In this document: in pieces, positions 29,105 to 37,726 of the stretch
Layout of the letters: every line of letters begins with the position of its first letter
How positions within the stretch are numbered: the first letter of the stretch is position 1
NCBI RefSeq assembly: GCF_000230895.2
Contig: NC_016604.1
Location: forward strand, 1,054,001-1,118,000
Length of the DNA stretch: 64,000 nucleotides
Origin: Mycolicibacterium rhodesiae NBB3
GTDB lineage: Bacteria; Actinomycetota; Actinomycetes; Mycobacteriales; Mycobacteriaceae
Direction of reading: 5' to 3'
Position numbers and translations under genes: made by a program
The notes under the pieces: generated by a model
Database searches by the model: none
The model's input: the letters and a program-made list of their open reading frames with translations, nothing else
Told to the model about the DNA's origin: nothing

Positions 29105-31573
29105 CTACACCTTCACGGTGACGGGCAGCACGTTCCAGATGTCGTCGCAGTACTCGGCGATGGAGCGGTCCGACGAGAATTTGCCGCTGCGCGCCGTATT
29201 CAGGATCGACATGCGCGTCCAGGACGAAACATCGCGCCACGCGGCGCTCACCTGCTCCTGGCATTCGATATAGGACGCATAGTCGGCGAGCACCAGGAAG
29301 GGGTCGTCGTGACGCAGGTTGTCGACCAGCGGACGGAACACCTCGGAGTCGCCGCGAGAGAACCGTCCGCCCGCGATCAGATCGAGCGTGGTCGCCAACT
29401 CGGCATTACCCGACACATAGTCCGCGGGCCGGTAGCCCTCGCGCTTGACCCGCTCGACCTCGTCGACGGTCAGTCCGAACAGGAAGAAGTTCTCGGCACC
29501 CGCCTCCTCGCGCATCTCCACATTCGCGCCGTCGAGCGTGCCGATCGTCAACGCGCCGTTGAGCATGAACTTCATGTTGCCCGTACCCGACGCCTCCTTG
29601 CCCGCCGTCGAAATCTGTTCGGACAGATCGGCGGCCGGGTAGATCAGGTGCGCATTCTGCACATTGAAGTTCGGGACGAACGCGACCTTGAGCAGCCGGT
29701 TGACGTCGGGATCATTGTTGACGGTCTCTCCAACAGCGTTGATGAGCTTGATGATTCGCTTGGCGAGGAAGTATCCCGGCGCGGCCTTGCCACCGAAAAT
29801 GAATGCCCGCGGCGAGATGTCGATATCAGGGTTCTGCTTGATGCGGTGATAAAGCGTGACGATGTGCAGCACGTTGAGATGCTGGCGCTTGTACTCGTGA
29901 ATACGCTTGACCTGGATGTCGAACAGCCAGTCGGGATCGAGATGCACACCGGCCGTCGACGAGACGTAGTCGGCCAGCCGCGCCTTGTTCGCCCGCTTCA
30001 CTGCTCGCCACTTGTCACCGAAAGCTGCATCGTCGGCGAACTTTTCGAGTCCACGTAACCTGTCCAAATGTGACAGCCAACCGTCGCCTATGGTGTCGTC
30101 GAGCAGTTGTCGCAGACCCGGGTTGGCCAGCGCAAGGAAACGGCGCGGAGTCACGCCGTTGGTCTTGTTGGAGAAGCGCTCCGGCCACAACTCGTAGAAG
30201 TCCTTGAGCACACTCTTCTTCAGCAAGTCCGAGTGCAAAGCTGCGACTCCGTTGATGGCGTGGCTGCCGACGGTGGCCAGGTGGGCCATCCGGACGCTCT
30301 TGCCGTCGTCCTCTCCTATCAGCGACATGCGCCGCAGCCGGTCGTCGTCATCTCCGAACTTCGCGCGCACCTCGTCGAGGAAGCGGCGGTTGATCTCGTA
30401 GATGATCTCGAGGTGGCGCGGCAACGACTCCCCGAACATCGCCAGCGGCCACGTCTCCAGCGCTTCGGGCAGCAAGGTGTGGTTGGTGTAGCCGAAGGTG
30501 GCGACGGTGATGCCCCATGCCTCGTCCCAATCCAGTTGACGCTCGTCGACGAGCAGCCGCATGAGTTCGGCGACACCGATCGACGGGTGGGTATCGTTGA
30601 GCTGCAAGGCAAATCGATTGGGGAGATCGCGGACGGACGCGTCGGCCAGATCATCCATGATGTGCAGCACATGCTGCAGCGAGCACGACACGAAGAAGTA
30701 CTGCTGCAGCAGGCGAAGCCGCTTGCCGACATCGGGCTCGTCGTTCGGGTACAGCACCTTGGTGACCGTCTCCGAAGTCACCTCGTCTTCGACGGCCCGG
30801 TAGTAATCGCCGGTGTTGAAGGCATCCAACGCGAACGACTCGACGGCACGCGCACTCCACAGCGTCAGCACGTTGCACGTGTTCACGCCGTAGCCCTGAA
30901 TGGGAGTGTCATAGTCGACCCCCTTGATCACACGAGCGGGATGCCACCGGACGCGCCCGCGACCCGAATCATCGGCGTAATGCTCGACGTAGCCGCCCCA
31001 CTTGACCAGATAGTTGACGTCGGGCTTGGGGATCTCCCATGGATTTCCGTTCACCAGCCAGTTGTCGGTCTTCTCGACCTGCCAGCCGTCATGGATCTCC
31101 TGATCGAAGATCCCGAACTCGTAGCGGATGCCGAACCCGATGGTCGGGCATTCGAGGGTGGCCAGCGAGTCGAGGTAGCAGGCGGCCAGCCGACCGAGGC
31201 CGCCATTGCCCAATCCTGGCTCTTCCTCACACGCCAGCACTTCGTCGAAACCGACTCCGATCTCGTCGAGCGCCGCACGCGCCGCCTCTTCGATCCCGAG
31301 GTTCAGCAAATTGCTTCCGAGTTGCGGGCCCATGAGGAATTCCGCCGACAGGTAGCAGGTGACCTTCCGACCGAGATCGAGCGCGGTCTGTGCGGTGGCC
31401 GCCTGGTTGTCCTGCATGCGGTCCCGTACCGCCAGCGCGGTCGCCCGGTAGAAATGCTCCGGCGTAAGGGCTGCCGCCGGGCGGCCGATCGAGTAGCGCA
31501 GGTGGTCGATGATGCTCCGTCGCAACTCGTCGGCGGACAGGCCGGAACGACTGCGCTCCTCGATGTCGGTCAT
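29105..31573 (-). CDS. glgP: Glycogen phosphorylase (GlgP)
   Basis: The 822-residue enzyme releases glucose-1-phosphate from alpha-1,4-glucan ends. It has the length and motifs of the bacterial/muscle-type family: LGNGGLGRLAACYLDSLATL, the DWLFDIQVKRIHEYKRQ segment near residue 545, and the PLP-lysine motif EASGTGNMKFMLNGALTIGTLDG, with the Lys forming the Schiff base. The C-terminal TVKV tail follows. It is placed between a 13E12 gene and a PPOX gene, not among other glycogen genes, and no glgX or malZ neighbour is present. ATG 31573 starts the normal N-terminus; no upstream in-frame start is better. Confidence 0.96.
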   Translation of the reverse strand: MTDIEERSRSGLSADELRRSIIDHLRYSIGRPAAALTPEHFYRATALAVRDRMQDNQAATAQTALDLGRKVTCYLSAEFLMGPQLGSNLLNLGIEEAARAALDEIGVGFDEVLACEEEPGLGNGGLGRLAACYLDSLATLECPTIGFGIRYEFGIFDQEIHDGWQVEKTDNWLVNGNPWEIPKPDVNYLVKWGGYVEHYADDSGRGRVRWHPARVIKGVDYDTPIQGYGVNTCNVLTLWSARAVESFALDAFNTGDYYRAVEDEVTSETVTKVLYPNDEPDVGKRLRLLQQYFFVSCSLQHVLHIMDDLADASVRDLPNRFALQLNDTHPSIGVAELMRLLVDERQLDWDEAWGITVATFGYTNHTLLPEALETWPLAMFGESLPRHLEIIYEINRRFLDEVRAKFGDDDDRLRRMSLIGEDDGKSVRMAHLATVGSHAINGVAALHSDLLKKSVLKDFYELWPERFSNKTNGVTPRRFLALANPGLRQLLDDTIGDGWLSHLDRLRGLEKFADDAAFGDKWRAVKRANKARLADYVSSTAGVHLDPDWLFDIQVKRIHEYKRQHLNVLHIVTLYHRIKQNPDIDISPRAFIFGGKAAPGYFLAKRIIKLINAVGETVNNDPDVNRLLKVAFVPNFNVQNAHLIYPAADLSEQISTAGKEASGTGNMKFMLNGALTIGTLDGANVEMREEAGAENFFLFGLTVDEVERVKREGYRPADYVSGNAELATTLDLIAGGRFSRGDSEVFRPLVDNLRHDDPFLVLADYASYIECQEQVSAAWRDVSSWTRMSILNTARSGKFSSDRSIAEYCDDIWNVLPVTVKV

Positions 31574-31634
31574 TGCCGGAGTGTGGCACTAAACCGCGTC
31601 GCGCAACTGAACAATGGGCGAGCATGATGTAGCC

Positions 31635-32249
31635 ATGCGCCAGGATGTGACCACCGCCGAAGCGCTCCGCGCCATCGTCGGGCAACCGCAGCAGGCCGTC
31701 GCCAACAAGGTCAAGGACCGGCTGTCCCCCGTGCAGCAGGATTGGTTGGCGCATTCGCCGCTGTGCTTCCTCGCGACGACCGACGCCGGCGGATGTGTCG
31801 ACGTGTCACCGAAGGGTGACCCGCCCGGCTTCGTCCACGTCATCGACGACACGACGATCGCCATCCCGGAGCGGCCGGGGAACAAGCGCGTCGACGGGTA
31901 CCTGAACGTCCTGCAGCGCCCGCAGGTCGGCACGCTGTTCCTGATTCCCGGCCGCGGTGACACGTTGCGGATCAACGGGTCGGCCCGAATCCTTTCTGAC
32001 GCGGACTATTTCGATGCACTGTCAGTGAAGGGCAAGCGGCCCATCCTCGCGCTGGAAATCGACATCGAAGAGGTGTTCTTCCACTGCGCCAAGGCATTCA
32101 TGCGCTCGGACACCTGGGACCCGTCGACGTGGAATCCCCAGGCCCTTCCCAGCGTTGCCGAGCTCGCGAAAGCCATTCGGACAGACTGGACTGACGCTCA
32201 GATCGAGGAGTACTACAGCGAGGAGAATTACCGCAAGCAGCTCTACTGA
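31635..32249 (+). CDS. PPOX-class pyridoxamine 5'-phosphate oxidase family protein (MSMEG_1024 type)
   Basis: The 204-residue protein fits the MSMEG_1024/DR2398-like FMN-binding family: FLATTDAGGCVDVSPKGDPPGFVHVIDDTTIAIPERPGNKRVDGYLNVLQ, then GRGDTLRINGSARILSD and FHCAKAFMRSDTWDPSTW. The fold is the split beta-barrel binding FMN; the natural substrate is unknown. I chose the ATG at 31635 over the GTG at 31614, because homology starts there. It lies divergent from glgP and the two starts are about 62 nt apart. Confidence 0.87.
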   Translation: MRQDVTTAEALRAIVGQPQQAVANKVKDRLSPVQQDWLAHSPLCFLATTDAGGCVDVSPKGDPPGFVHVIDDTTIAIPERPGNKRVDGYLNVLQRPQVGTLFLIPGRGDTLRINGSARILSDADYFDALSVKGKRPILALEIDIEEVFFHCAKAFMRSDTWDPSTWNPQALPSVAELAKAIRTDWTDAQIEEYYSEENYRKQLY

Positions 32250-32354
32250 TTTGGGTCCGTCGCCGGTGACGAGGGTGCGCGAACTACGGCAACTCTGCGG
32301 CGTGTCGACTTCAGACACGCACGCTCGCGGGTGGGTGCGGACGACGGCGTGAGT

Positions 32355-33728
32355 ATGGTCGACGAGATGACGGCGACCACCCATCGGAGGGCGTTCGTCG
32401 CGGCCGGTGTGGGCGTGGTCCTTGTCGTCGCGGCGTTCGTCGTGCCCCATCTGGACCTGGGCATCGTCACGCCGCTGATCAATGCAACCCCCGAACGCTT
32501 CCGCGACTTCGCGGGTACCGCGCCGATCTTCGGATGGTGGAACGCTCACGTCGGCTGGGGCACCGCGCCCGCGATCGTCATCGGCGCCGCAGCCGTGCTG
32601 TGGGGACAGTCGGTGGCCAGACAACTGCCGTGGCGGGCGTTGCCGTGGGTCAGCTGGGCGACGGCATGCGCATGGGCGTTCTCGCTGGCCATGGTCGACG
32701 GCTGGCAGCGCGGCTTCGCGGGTCGGCTCACCGCGCGCCACGAGTACCTGCGACAGGTGCCCACGGTCACCGACATCCCGGAGGCGCTGCAGACGTTCTC
32801 ACGGAGAATCCTGGACTATCAACCGGATTCGTGGATCACCCACGTGTCGGGCCATCCGCCTGGCGCCCTGTTGTCCTTCGTCTGGCTCGACCGCATCGGG
32901 CTGGGTGGCGGCGCATGGGCGGGCCTGCTGTGCCTGCTCGTCGGTTCCAGCGCCGCGGCCGCGATCGTCGTCGCGATACGCGCGCTGGCGGACGAAACCA
33001 CGGCGCGGATGGCGGCGCCATTCGTCGCGGTCGCCCCGACGGCTATCTGGATCGCGGTGTCGGCGGACGGCTACTTCGCCGGAGTAGCGGCGTGGGGTAT
33101 CGCACTGCTTGCGTTGGCCGTTCGGAGTTCGACCCGCTGGTCACCGCTGGTGGCCACGGGCGCCGGACTGCTGTTGGGCTGGGGCATCTTCCTCAATTAC
33201 GGCCTCGCGCTGATGGCGTTGCCCGCGGTGGCCGTCTTGCTCACCGCGGTGGATTGGCGGGCGGCGCTGCGAGCATTGGTCCCCGCCGCGCTGGCAGCAC
33301 TGGTGGTGGTGGCGGTGTTCGCCGCTGCGGGATTCTGGTGGTTCGACGGCTACACGCTTGTGCAGCAACGCTATTGGCAGGGCATCGCGCTCGATCGCCC
33401 GTTCCAGTACTGGTCCTGGGGCAATTTCGGCTCCGTGGTGTGCGCGATCGGACTCGGCAGCGTGGCCGGCATCGGGTGTGTCTTCGACCGGGCCGCGATC
33501 AGGCTCCGGTCGGGTCTGCACCTCGTGGTGCTCGGCGCGCTGGCCGCTGTGGTGTTCGCAGACCTGTCGATGTTGAGCAAGGCAGAAACGGAACGCATCT
33601 GGCTGCCCTTCACGATCTGGCTGACGGCCTCGGCCGCGCTGCTACCACCGCGCTCACAGCGGTGGTGGCTGGCAGTCAACGTCGTCGGCGCGCTCCTGAT
33701 CAACCATCTGATCCTGACGAACTGGTGA
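32355..33728 (+). CDS. Multi-spanning membrane protein (Rv0541c-like)
   Basis: The protein of 457 residues has about ten hydrophobic helices distributed over its length, for example AAGVGVVLVVAAFVVP, AIVIGAAAVLWG, WAGLLCLLVGSSAAAAIVVA and LVVVAVFAAAGFWW. A conserved extracytoplasmic or loop motif is HVSGHPPGALL near residue 170, typical of a small family of mycobacterial integral membrane proteins with glycosyltransferase-like topology. No catalytic residue can be assigned. The start is unsure: ATG 32355 or ATG 32367. From memory the M. tuberculosis neighbour of menE, Rv0541c, is the counterpart. It lies 105 nt after the PPOX gene. Confidence 0.8.
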   Translation: MVDEMTATTHRRAFVAAGVGVVLVVAAFVVPHLDLGIVTPLINATPERFRDFAGTAPIFGWWNAHVGWGTAPAIVIGAAAVLWGQSVARQLPWRALPWVSWATACAWAFSLAMVDGWQRGFAGRLTARHEYLRQVPTVTDIPEALQTFSRRILDYQPDSWITHVSGHPPGALLSFVWLDRIGLGGGAWAGLLCLLVGSSAAAAIVVAIRALADETTARMAAPFVAVAPTAIWIAVSADGYFAGVAAWGIALLALAVRSSTRWSPLVATGAGLLLGWGIFLNYGLALMALPAVAVLLTAVDWRAALRALVPAALAALVVVAVFAAAGFWWFDGYTLVQQRYWQGIALDRPFQYWSWGNFGSVVCAIGLGSVAGIGCVFDRAAIRLRSGLHLVVLGALAAVVFADLSMLSKAETERIWLPFTIWLTASAALLPPRSQRWWLAVNVVGALLINHLILTNW

Positions 33729-33830
33729 CGTATCGCGTGAAATCGCGCCTTGCTCGCGTCCCGAGCCGACAATCGGATACGCAGCGCCGCGCACGAGCAC
33801 ACGCGTGAGGTGGGACGGACACCAACAAAC

Positions 33831-35174
33831 ATGAATCCTTCGGAGAAGCCGCAAACGCCGCCGACAGACGCCGGCGGCTACGGCTTTCCCCGACGGCTCT
33901 GGCAAGCCGTCGACCAGCACCCACCTCCAGGCCTAAACCGAGCAATACGTTGGCGGAGTCCGCTGCGAGGGCTGTGGCTGACGTCGGTTCTCGGATCGGT
34001 GCTCTTGATCGCGCTGCCGATCGTGACGGTCACCGGGCTCCTGTCGTACGTCGCATACGGGCCGCAGTTCGGCCAAGCGATACCGGGCGACGTCGGCTGG
34101 CTCAAGTTGCCGACGTTCGATTGGCCGACTGACCCGTCGTGGTTGTACCGCCTCAATCAGGGTATGCACGTCGGCCTCGGACTGATCCTGATCCCGATTG
34201 TGCTGGCCAAGCTCTGGTCGGTGATCCCTCGTCTGTTCGCCTGGCCGCCGTCTCGCTCGATTGCCCAAGCGCTGGAACGACTGTCGCTGCTCATGCTCGT
34301 CGGCGGGATCCTTTTCGAGATCATCACCGGCGTGCTGAACATCCAGTACGACTACATCTTCGGGTTCAGTTTCTACACCGCCCATTACTACGGCGCCTGG
34401 GTCTTCATCGCCGGCTTCGTGGTCCATATCGCGATCAAGATTCCCCGCATGTGGACCGGACTGCGTTCGATGTCGATGCGGAACGTGATGCGCACCAACG
34501 TCACAGACACCCGACCCGAACCGTACGAACCCGACGGGTTGGTTGCCGCCGAGCCCCGTCCGGCGACGATCAGCCGCCGAGGCGCCCTCGCTCTGGTCGG
34601 GGGCGGCGCGCTGTTCATGGCGGTGATCACCGCCGGACAGACCATCGGCGGAATCACCCGCCAGGCGGCGCTGCTGCTTCCGCGTGGACTGAGTCGCGGT
34701 TCCGGACCCAACGACTTCGCCGTCAACCGAACCGCTGCCGCGGCTCGAATCACCCCGGCCTTGACCGGCGAACGATGGCGTCTCACGCTGACCGGTGGGC
34801 CCGAACCCCAAGTGCTCGACCGCGCCATGCTCACCGCGATGGCTCAGCACACCGCTCGCCTGCCGATCGCCTGCGTCGAAGGTTGGTCCACGACCGAGAC
34901 GTGGACCGGGGTGCCCCTGCGGGACCTGGCGCGGCTCGCGGGGGTGCCCGAGCCGAAATCGGCGTTCGTGCGATCGGTCGAACCTCGCGGTGGATTCAAC
35001 CGCGCGACCCTGCAAGCCAACCAGGTGATGCACCCGGATTCGCTTCTGGCACTGCGTGTCAACGACGCCGACCTGTCGCCGGATCACGGCTTCCCTGCAC
35101 GGATCATCGTCCCGGGGATGCCCGGTGTGCACAACACCAAGTGGGTCGGTTCCATCGACTTCAGGCCGATGTGA
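33831..35174 (+). CDS. Cytochrome b561-like/molybdopterin oxidoreductase fusion
   Basis: The 447-residue protein joins two parts. The first 210 or so residues have four membrane helices with His residues positioned for haem b (GMHVGLGLILIPIVLAKLW, TGVLNIQYDYIFGFSFYTAHYYGAWVFIAGFVVHIAIK). Next is SRRGALALVGGGALFMAVITAG, a twin-arginine-like anchor. The last 170 residues are a sulfite oxidase-type molybdopterin domain, with Cys of the Mo ligand in LPIACVEGWSTTETWTGVPLRDL and HGFPARIIVPGMPGVHNTKWV at the end. It probably passes electrons from an extracytoplasmic substrate to quinone. Start ATG 33831. The next gene starts 1 nt after its stop. Confidence 0.88.
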   Translation: MNPSEKPQTPPTDAGGYGFPRRLWQAVDQHPPPGLNRAIRWRSPLRGLWLTSVLGSVLLIALPIVTVTGLLSYVAYGPQFGQAIPGDVGWLKLPTFDWPTDPSWLYRLNQGMHVGLGLILIPIVLAKLWSVIPRLFAWPPSRSIAQALERLSLLMLVGGILFEIITGVLNIQYDYIFGFSFYTAHYYGAWVFIAGFVVHIAIKIPRMWTGLRSMSMRNVMRTNVTDTRPEPYEPDGLVAAEPRPATISRRGALALVGGGALFMAVITAGQTIGGITRQAALLLPRGLSRGSGPNDFAVNRTAAAARITPALTGERWRLTLTGGPEPQVLDRAMLTAMAQHTARLPIACVEGWSTTETWTGVPLRDLARLAGVPEPKSAFVRSVEPRGGFNRATLQANQVMHPDSLLALRVNDADLSPDHGFPARIIVPGMPGVHNTKWVGSIDFRPM

Positions 35175-35175
35175 G

Positions 35176-35670
35176 ATGTCAGTGTTTCGCCGTGTCTACG
35201 GATCGCACCCGCTACACCTGCTGACGCTGGTCGCCGGTTTCGCCTTGTTCGGCTACGTGATCGCCACCATCACCCCCGCGGCGCTGTGGAATCCGAACAC
35301 CTGGTGGCAGTCGATCGCGGTGTGGTTCGCCGCCGCGATCATCGCCCACGACCTGGTGCTGTTCCCGATCTACGCAGTGGCAGACCGGTTGCTGCTCACC
35401 ACGGGAGCCGGACACGGAGTGGTCTCGCGAGTGCCCGTCGTCAACCACATCCGGGTGCCGATGCTGGGCTCGGCTCTGACATTTCTCGTTTTCCTGCCCG
35501 GCATCATCAAGCAGGGGGCGCCGACGTTCAGGGCCGCCACCGGACTGACTCAAGACGTCTTCCTGGGCAGGTGGCTGCTGCTCACCGCGGCGATGTTCGC
35601 CGTCAGCGCGGTCGTTTACGCGATCCGGCTGGCGACCGTCGACCGCGGACCCTCGGCACGAAGGGCCTGA
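35176..35670 (+). CDS. Small four-helix membrane protein, partner of the molybdopterin enzyme
   Basis: The 164-residue protein has four hydrophobic segments: LLTLVAGFALFGYVIATI, SIAVWFAAAIIAHDLVLFPIYAVA, MLGSALTFLVFLPGIIK and LLLTAAMFAVSAVVYAIRLA. A conserved His-Asp pair (IIAHDLVLFPIY) and the loop TGAGHGVVSRVPVVNHIRVP with His and Asn are visible. It has no recognised family name here. The ATG at 35176 follows the fusion gene's stop by one base, so they form an operon. It may be an assembly factor or a quinone-site subunit. The gene ends 6 nt from the convergent methyltransferase. Confidence 0.75.
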   Translation: MSVFRRVYGSHPLHLLTLVAGFALFGYVIATITPAALWNPNTWWQSIAVWFAAAIIAHDLVLFPIYAVADRLLLTTGAGHGVVSRVPVVNHIRVPMLGSALTFLVFLPGIIKQGAPTFRAATGLTQDVFLGRWLLLTAAMFAVSAVVYAIRLATVDRGPSARRA

Positions 35671-35676
35671 CCCCGG

Positions 35677-36306
35677 CTAGGTGAGTGTCAGGCTGGCCAG
35701 CACACGCTTGCCTATCGGATAAATTCTGGTGAGGACCAGCCCGGATTCTTCTGCGAGTCCGGCTACGCAGTCGATGCCGACGGACGCCCACTGGAACCAC
35801 GGCCCGATCGTCCGGGATGACTCGAGCCGTACCCAGCCACTTCGGATACCCGTTGCGACCGGATCGAATTCGGCGATACACCGGCCCCCGCGACTCAGCA
35901 GCTCCGCCGACCGCCGCAGCACCCGCAGCGGATCGCCGCCCAGCCCGACGTTGCCGTCGGCGAGGAGCACCGTCTGCCACCGCCCGGTGGCAGGCAGAGT
36001 CTCGAAGATGTCGCGCCGAAGGACTGGCGCACCGCTGCGCCGAGCCAGTCCGACAGCGGTTGCGGACTGGTCCACACCGAGGGCAGGCACGCCGCGCCGG
36101 ATGAGCTCCGTCACCAATCGGCCTGGGCCACAACCCAGATCGATGGTCGGACCACTACAGAGCTCCACCAGCGCGCTGTCGAACCGGTCGTCGGCGTCGC
36201 GGCCGCCGAGCCACCGTCGTACCGGCAGATTGGTTATCTCCCCGTCGTCGCGCCTGACCCAACAGCGCTCGCCGTCCAGTGCACGGTCATAGAGATTGCC
36301 CAACAT
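35677..36306 (-). CDS. Class I SAM-dependent methyltransferase
   Basis: The 209-residue protein has the motif I segment TIDLGCGPGRLVTELIRRGVPALGVDQ and a second SAM-binding stretch VLLADGNVGLGGDPLRVLRRSAELL. The C-terminal half lacks common targeting domains. Its ATG at 36306 overlaps the stop of the upstream TIGR04282 gene (TGATG), so the three genes at 36.3-37.6 kb are translationally coupled. A small-molecule or lipid-linked sugar substrate would fit the two glycosyltransferases. It is tail to tail with the molybdopterin operon. Confidence 0.88.
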   Translation of the reverse strand: MLGNLYDRALDGERCWVRRDDGEITNLPVRRWLGGRDADDRFDSALVELCSGPTIDLGCGPGRLVTELIRRGVPALGVDQSATAVGLARRSGAPVLRRDIFETLPATGRWQTVLLADGNVGLGGDPLRVLRRSAELLSRGGRCIAEFDPVATGIRSGWVRLESSRTIGPWFQWASVGIDCVAGLAEESGLVLTRIYPIGKRVLASLTLT

Positions 36307-36971
36307 CAGACTCGCACCTCTCGCACCGCTCGAGCGAAACGGCTATCGGCCGTGCACGCTTTTCGTACCGCTTCGATGTCGTCGTCGGTGTCGACGTCGT
36401 TCAGCTCGGCCACCAACCCGACACGTAATCCCTTCGCGGACAACGCGGCAAGGGTCAGCGCGCCGGTGTCGCCCTGCGACATCGGTACGGCCCGTAGGCA
36501 ATCGGCCATCGAGGCATCCGAAACACCCAACACCCACCAGCCGCCGTCGACAGCCAGTCCAAGCACCGCGTCCGAGGCCCAGAGTTCCTGCGCGCATTCG
36601 GTGAGCAGTGCAGCCGACACCTGCGGGGTGTCCATACCGATTTGAAGCACGGCTCGAAGGCCCGCCGCGGCTGCCGCATCGAGATGGGCGTTGGCGAGCC
36701 GATCGGCGAAATCGTTTCCGCGCTGCGGCACCACCGTGAACGCATCGAGGCGGTGACGGATCTCCTTCGAAGAGCGGGCGGCGTCGAGATCTCCCGTCAT
36801 CGCAACCACGCGCGCCTCAAAGGACGCGGCGGCGACTGCATCGAGGGTGTCGAGCAGCGCGGCGGCGGCGATATCGGCTGCCGCCCGGTCCCCGAGTGCG
36901 CCCGCCAGCCTCGTCTTGGCAAGGCCTGGCACAGGGGCCTTGGCGACGACGAGCGCGACCACCGGAATCAC
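36306..36971 (-). CDS. TIGR04282-type glycosyltransferase (DUF2064)
   Basis: The 221-residue protein is of the TIGR04282/DUF2064 class. It starts VVALVVAKAPVPGLAKTRLAGALG (VaK.P..G..KTRL) and has IGMDTPQVS (the GxDxP motif), AVLGLAVDGGWWVLG and SQGDTGALTLAALSAKGLRVGLVAELNDVDTDDDIEA. The family name comes from arsenosugar clusters, but many members occur elsewhere and the donor is unknown. The start GTG at 36971 overlaps the upstream GT2 gene's stop by 4 nt. From memory the counterpart is Rv0540. It sits in the middle of a coupled three-gene set. Confidence 0.85.
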   Translation of the reverse strand: MIPVVALVVAKAPVPGLAKTRLAGALGDRAAADIAAAALLDTLDAVAAASFEARVVAMTGDLDAARSSKEIRHRLDAFTVVPQRGNDFADRLANAHLDAAAAAGLRAVLQIGMDTPQVSAALLTECAQELWASDAVLGLAVDGGWWVLGVSDASMADCLRAVPMSQGDTGALTLAALSAKGLRVGLVAELNDVDTDDDIEAVRKACTADSRFARAVREVRV

Positions 36972-37624
36972 GAGATCGCCCGCCAGAAATCCACCGCGGC
37001 GATGACGCTTCCGCGCAGCGAGCCGCTGACCTTCGATTTCCCGCCGGTTCGCGGACCGTAATCCACATCGCGTTCGACCACGCGCCACCCCGCCCCGGCG
37101 GCCCGCACCAGCAGTTCCAGTGGGTATCCCGATCTACGGTCCTGGACGCCGAGCGCCAGCAACGCCTCGCGACGCGCCACCCGCATCGGGGCGATGTCGT
37201 GCACCGGAAGACCGTGCTTACGACGCAGCCGCCAGCACACGGCAGCAGTCCCCACGCGGGCGTGCCATGGCCACGTCAATCCCTTGACCGCACGCCGTCG
37301 ACCGATCGCCATATCCGCGCCGCTGCCGAGGTCATCGACCAATTTCGGCAGGTCGCGCGGGTCCAGCGAGCCGTCGGCATCGATCACCGCCACCAACGGC
37401 GTCGTCGACGCCACCACCCCTGCATGCACCGCCGAGCCGTAGCCCGGGCGCGCCTCGCTGACCACGTCCGCACCGTGGCGCCGGGCCACCTCCGCCGTGC
37501 CGTCGGTGCTGTTGTTGTCGACCACAAGGGCGCGGTACCCATCCGGGATGGCCGCGAGCACGCCCGGTAGTGAGGCCGCCTCGTTGAGGCACGGCAGCAC
37601 CACCGTGACGGGACAGTCGGGCAT
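36968..37624 (-). CDS. Family 2 glycosyltransferase (dolichol-phosphate-mannose-synthase-like)
   Basis: The 218-residue cytosolic GT2 enzyme reads PVTVVLPCLNEAASLPGVLAAIP at the nucleotide-binding start, then ALVVDNNSTDGTAEVARRHGADVVSEARPGYGSAVHAG. VAVIDADGSLDPRDLPKLV is the DxD region. A C-terminal DYGPRTGGKSKVSGSLRGSV resembles polyprenyl-phosphate sugar synthases. The likely product is a polyprenyl-phosphate-linked sugar, an inference. The start is either ATG 37624 or ATG 37642. It leads the operon with the TIGR04282 and methyltransferase genes, and it is divergent from the two-component genes. Confidence 0.87.
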   Translation of the reverse strand: MPDCPVTVVLPCLNEAASLPGVLAAIPDGYRALVVDNNSTDGTAEVARRHGADVVSEARPGYGSAVHAGVVASTTPLVAVIDADGSLDPRDLPKLVDDLGSGADMAIGRRRAVKGLTWPWHARVGTAAVCWRLRRKHGLPVHDIAPMRVARREALLALGVQDRRSGYPLELLVRAAGAGWRVVERDVDYGPRTGGKSKVSGSLRGSVIAAVDFWRAIS

Positions 37625-37664
37625 GAAAGGAAGGCTATCCATCTCGCCTGTGGCCAAACAGGGC

Positions 37665-37687
37665 GATTCGTGACGAATCAGTGACGA
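37665..37687. promoter_or_regulatory. Palindrome and direct repeats before the response regulator
   Basis: GATTCGTGACGAATC at 37665-37679 is a perfect 15-bp palindrome around one base. GTGACGA also occurs at 37670 and 37681, exactly 11 nt apart. Direct repeats with that period are typical OmpR-family response-regulator sites, so autoregulation or control of the divergent glycosyltransferase is plausible. Confidence 0.5.
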
Positions 37688-37726
37688 CGACGCAGGTCCT
37701 GGCCCGTTCACGGCTAACCTCGGAGT

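Noticed and set aside
30107..31627. A 506-codon open frame on the plus strand opposite glgP.
   Set aside because: It is antisense to a clear phosphorylase and reads as biased Arg/Val/Gln sequence without domains; a shadow of codon bias.
32250..32354. Hairpin-like sequence GATTTGGGTCCG after the PPOX gene considered as another copy of the hairpin family.
   Set aside because: Only the left arm start resembles the family; no complementary right arm is present within 100 nt.
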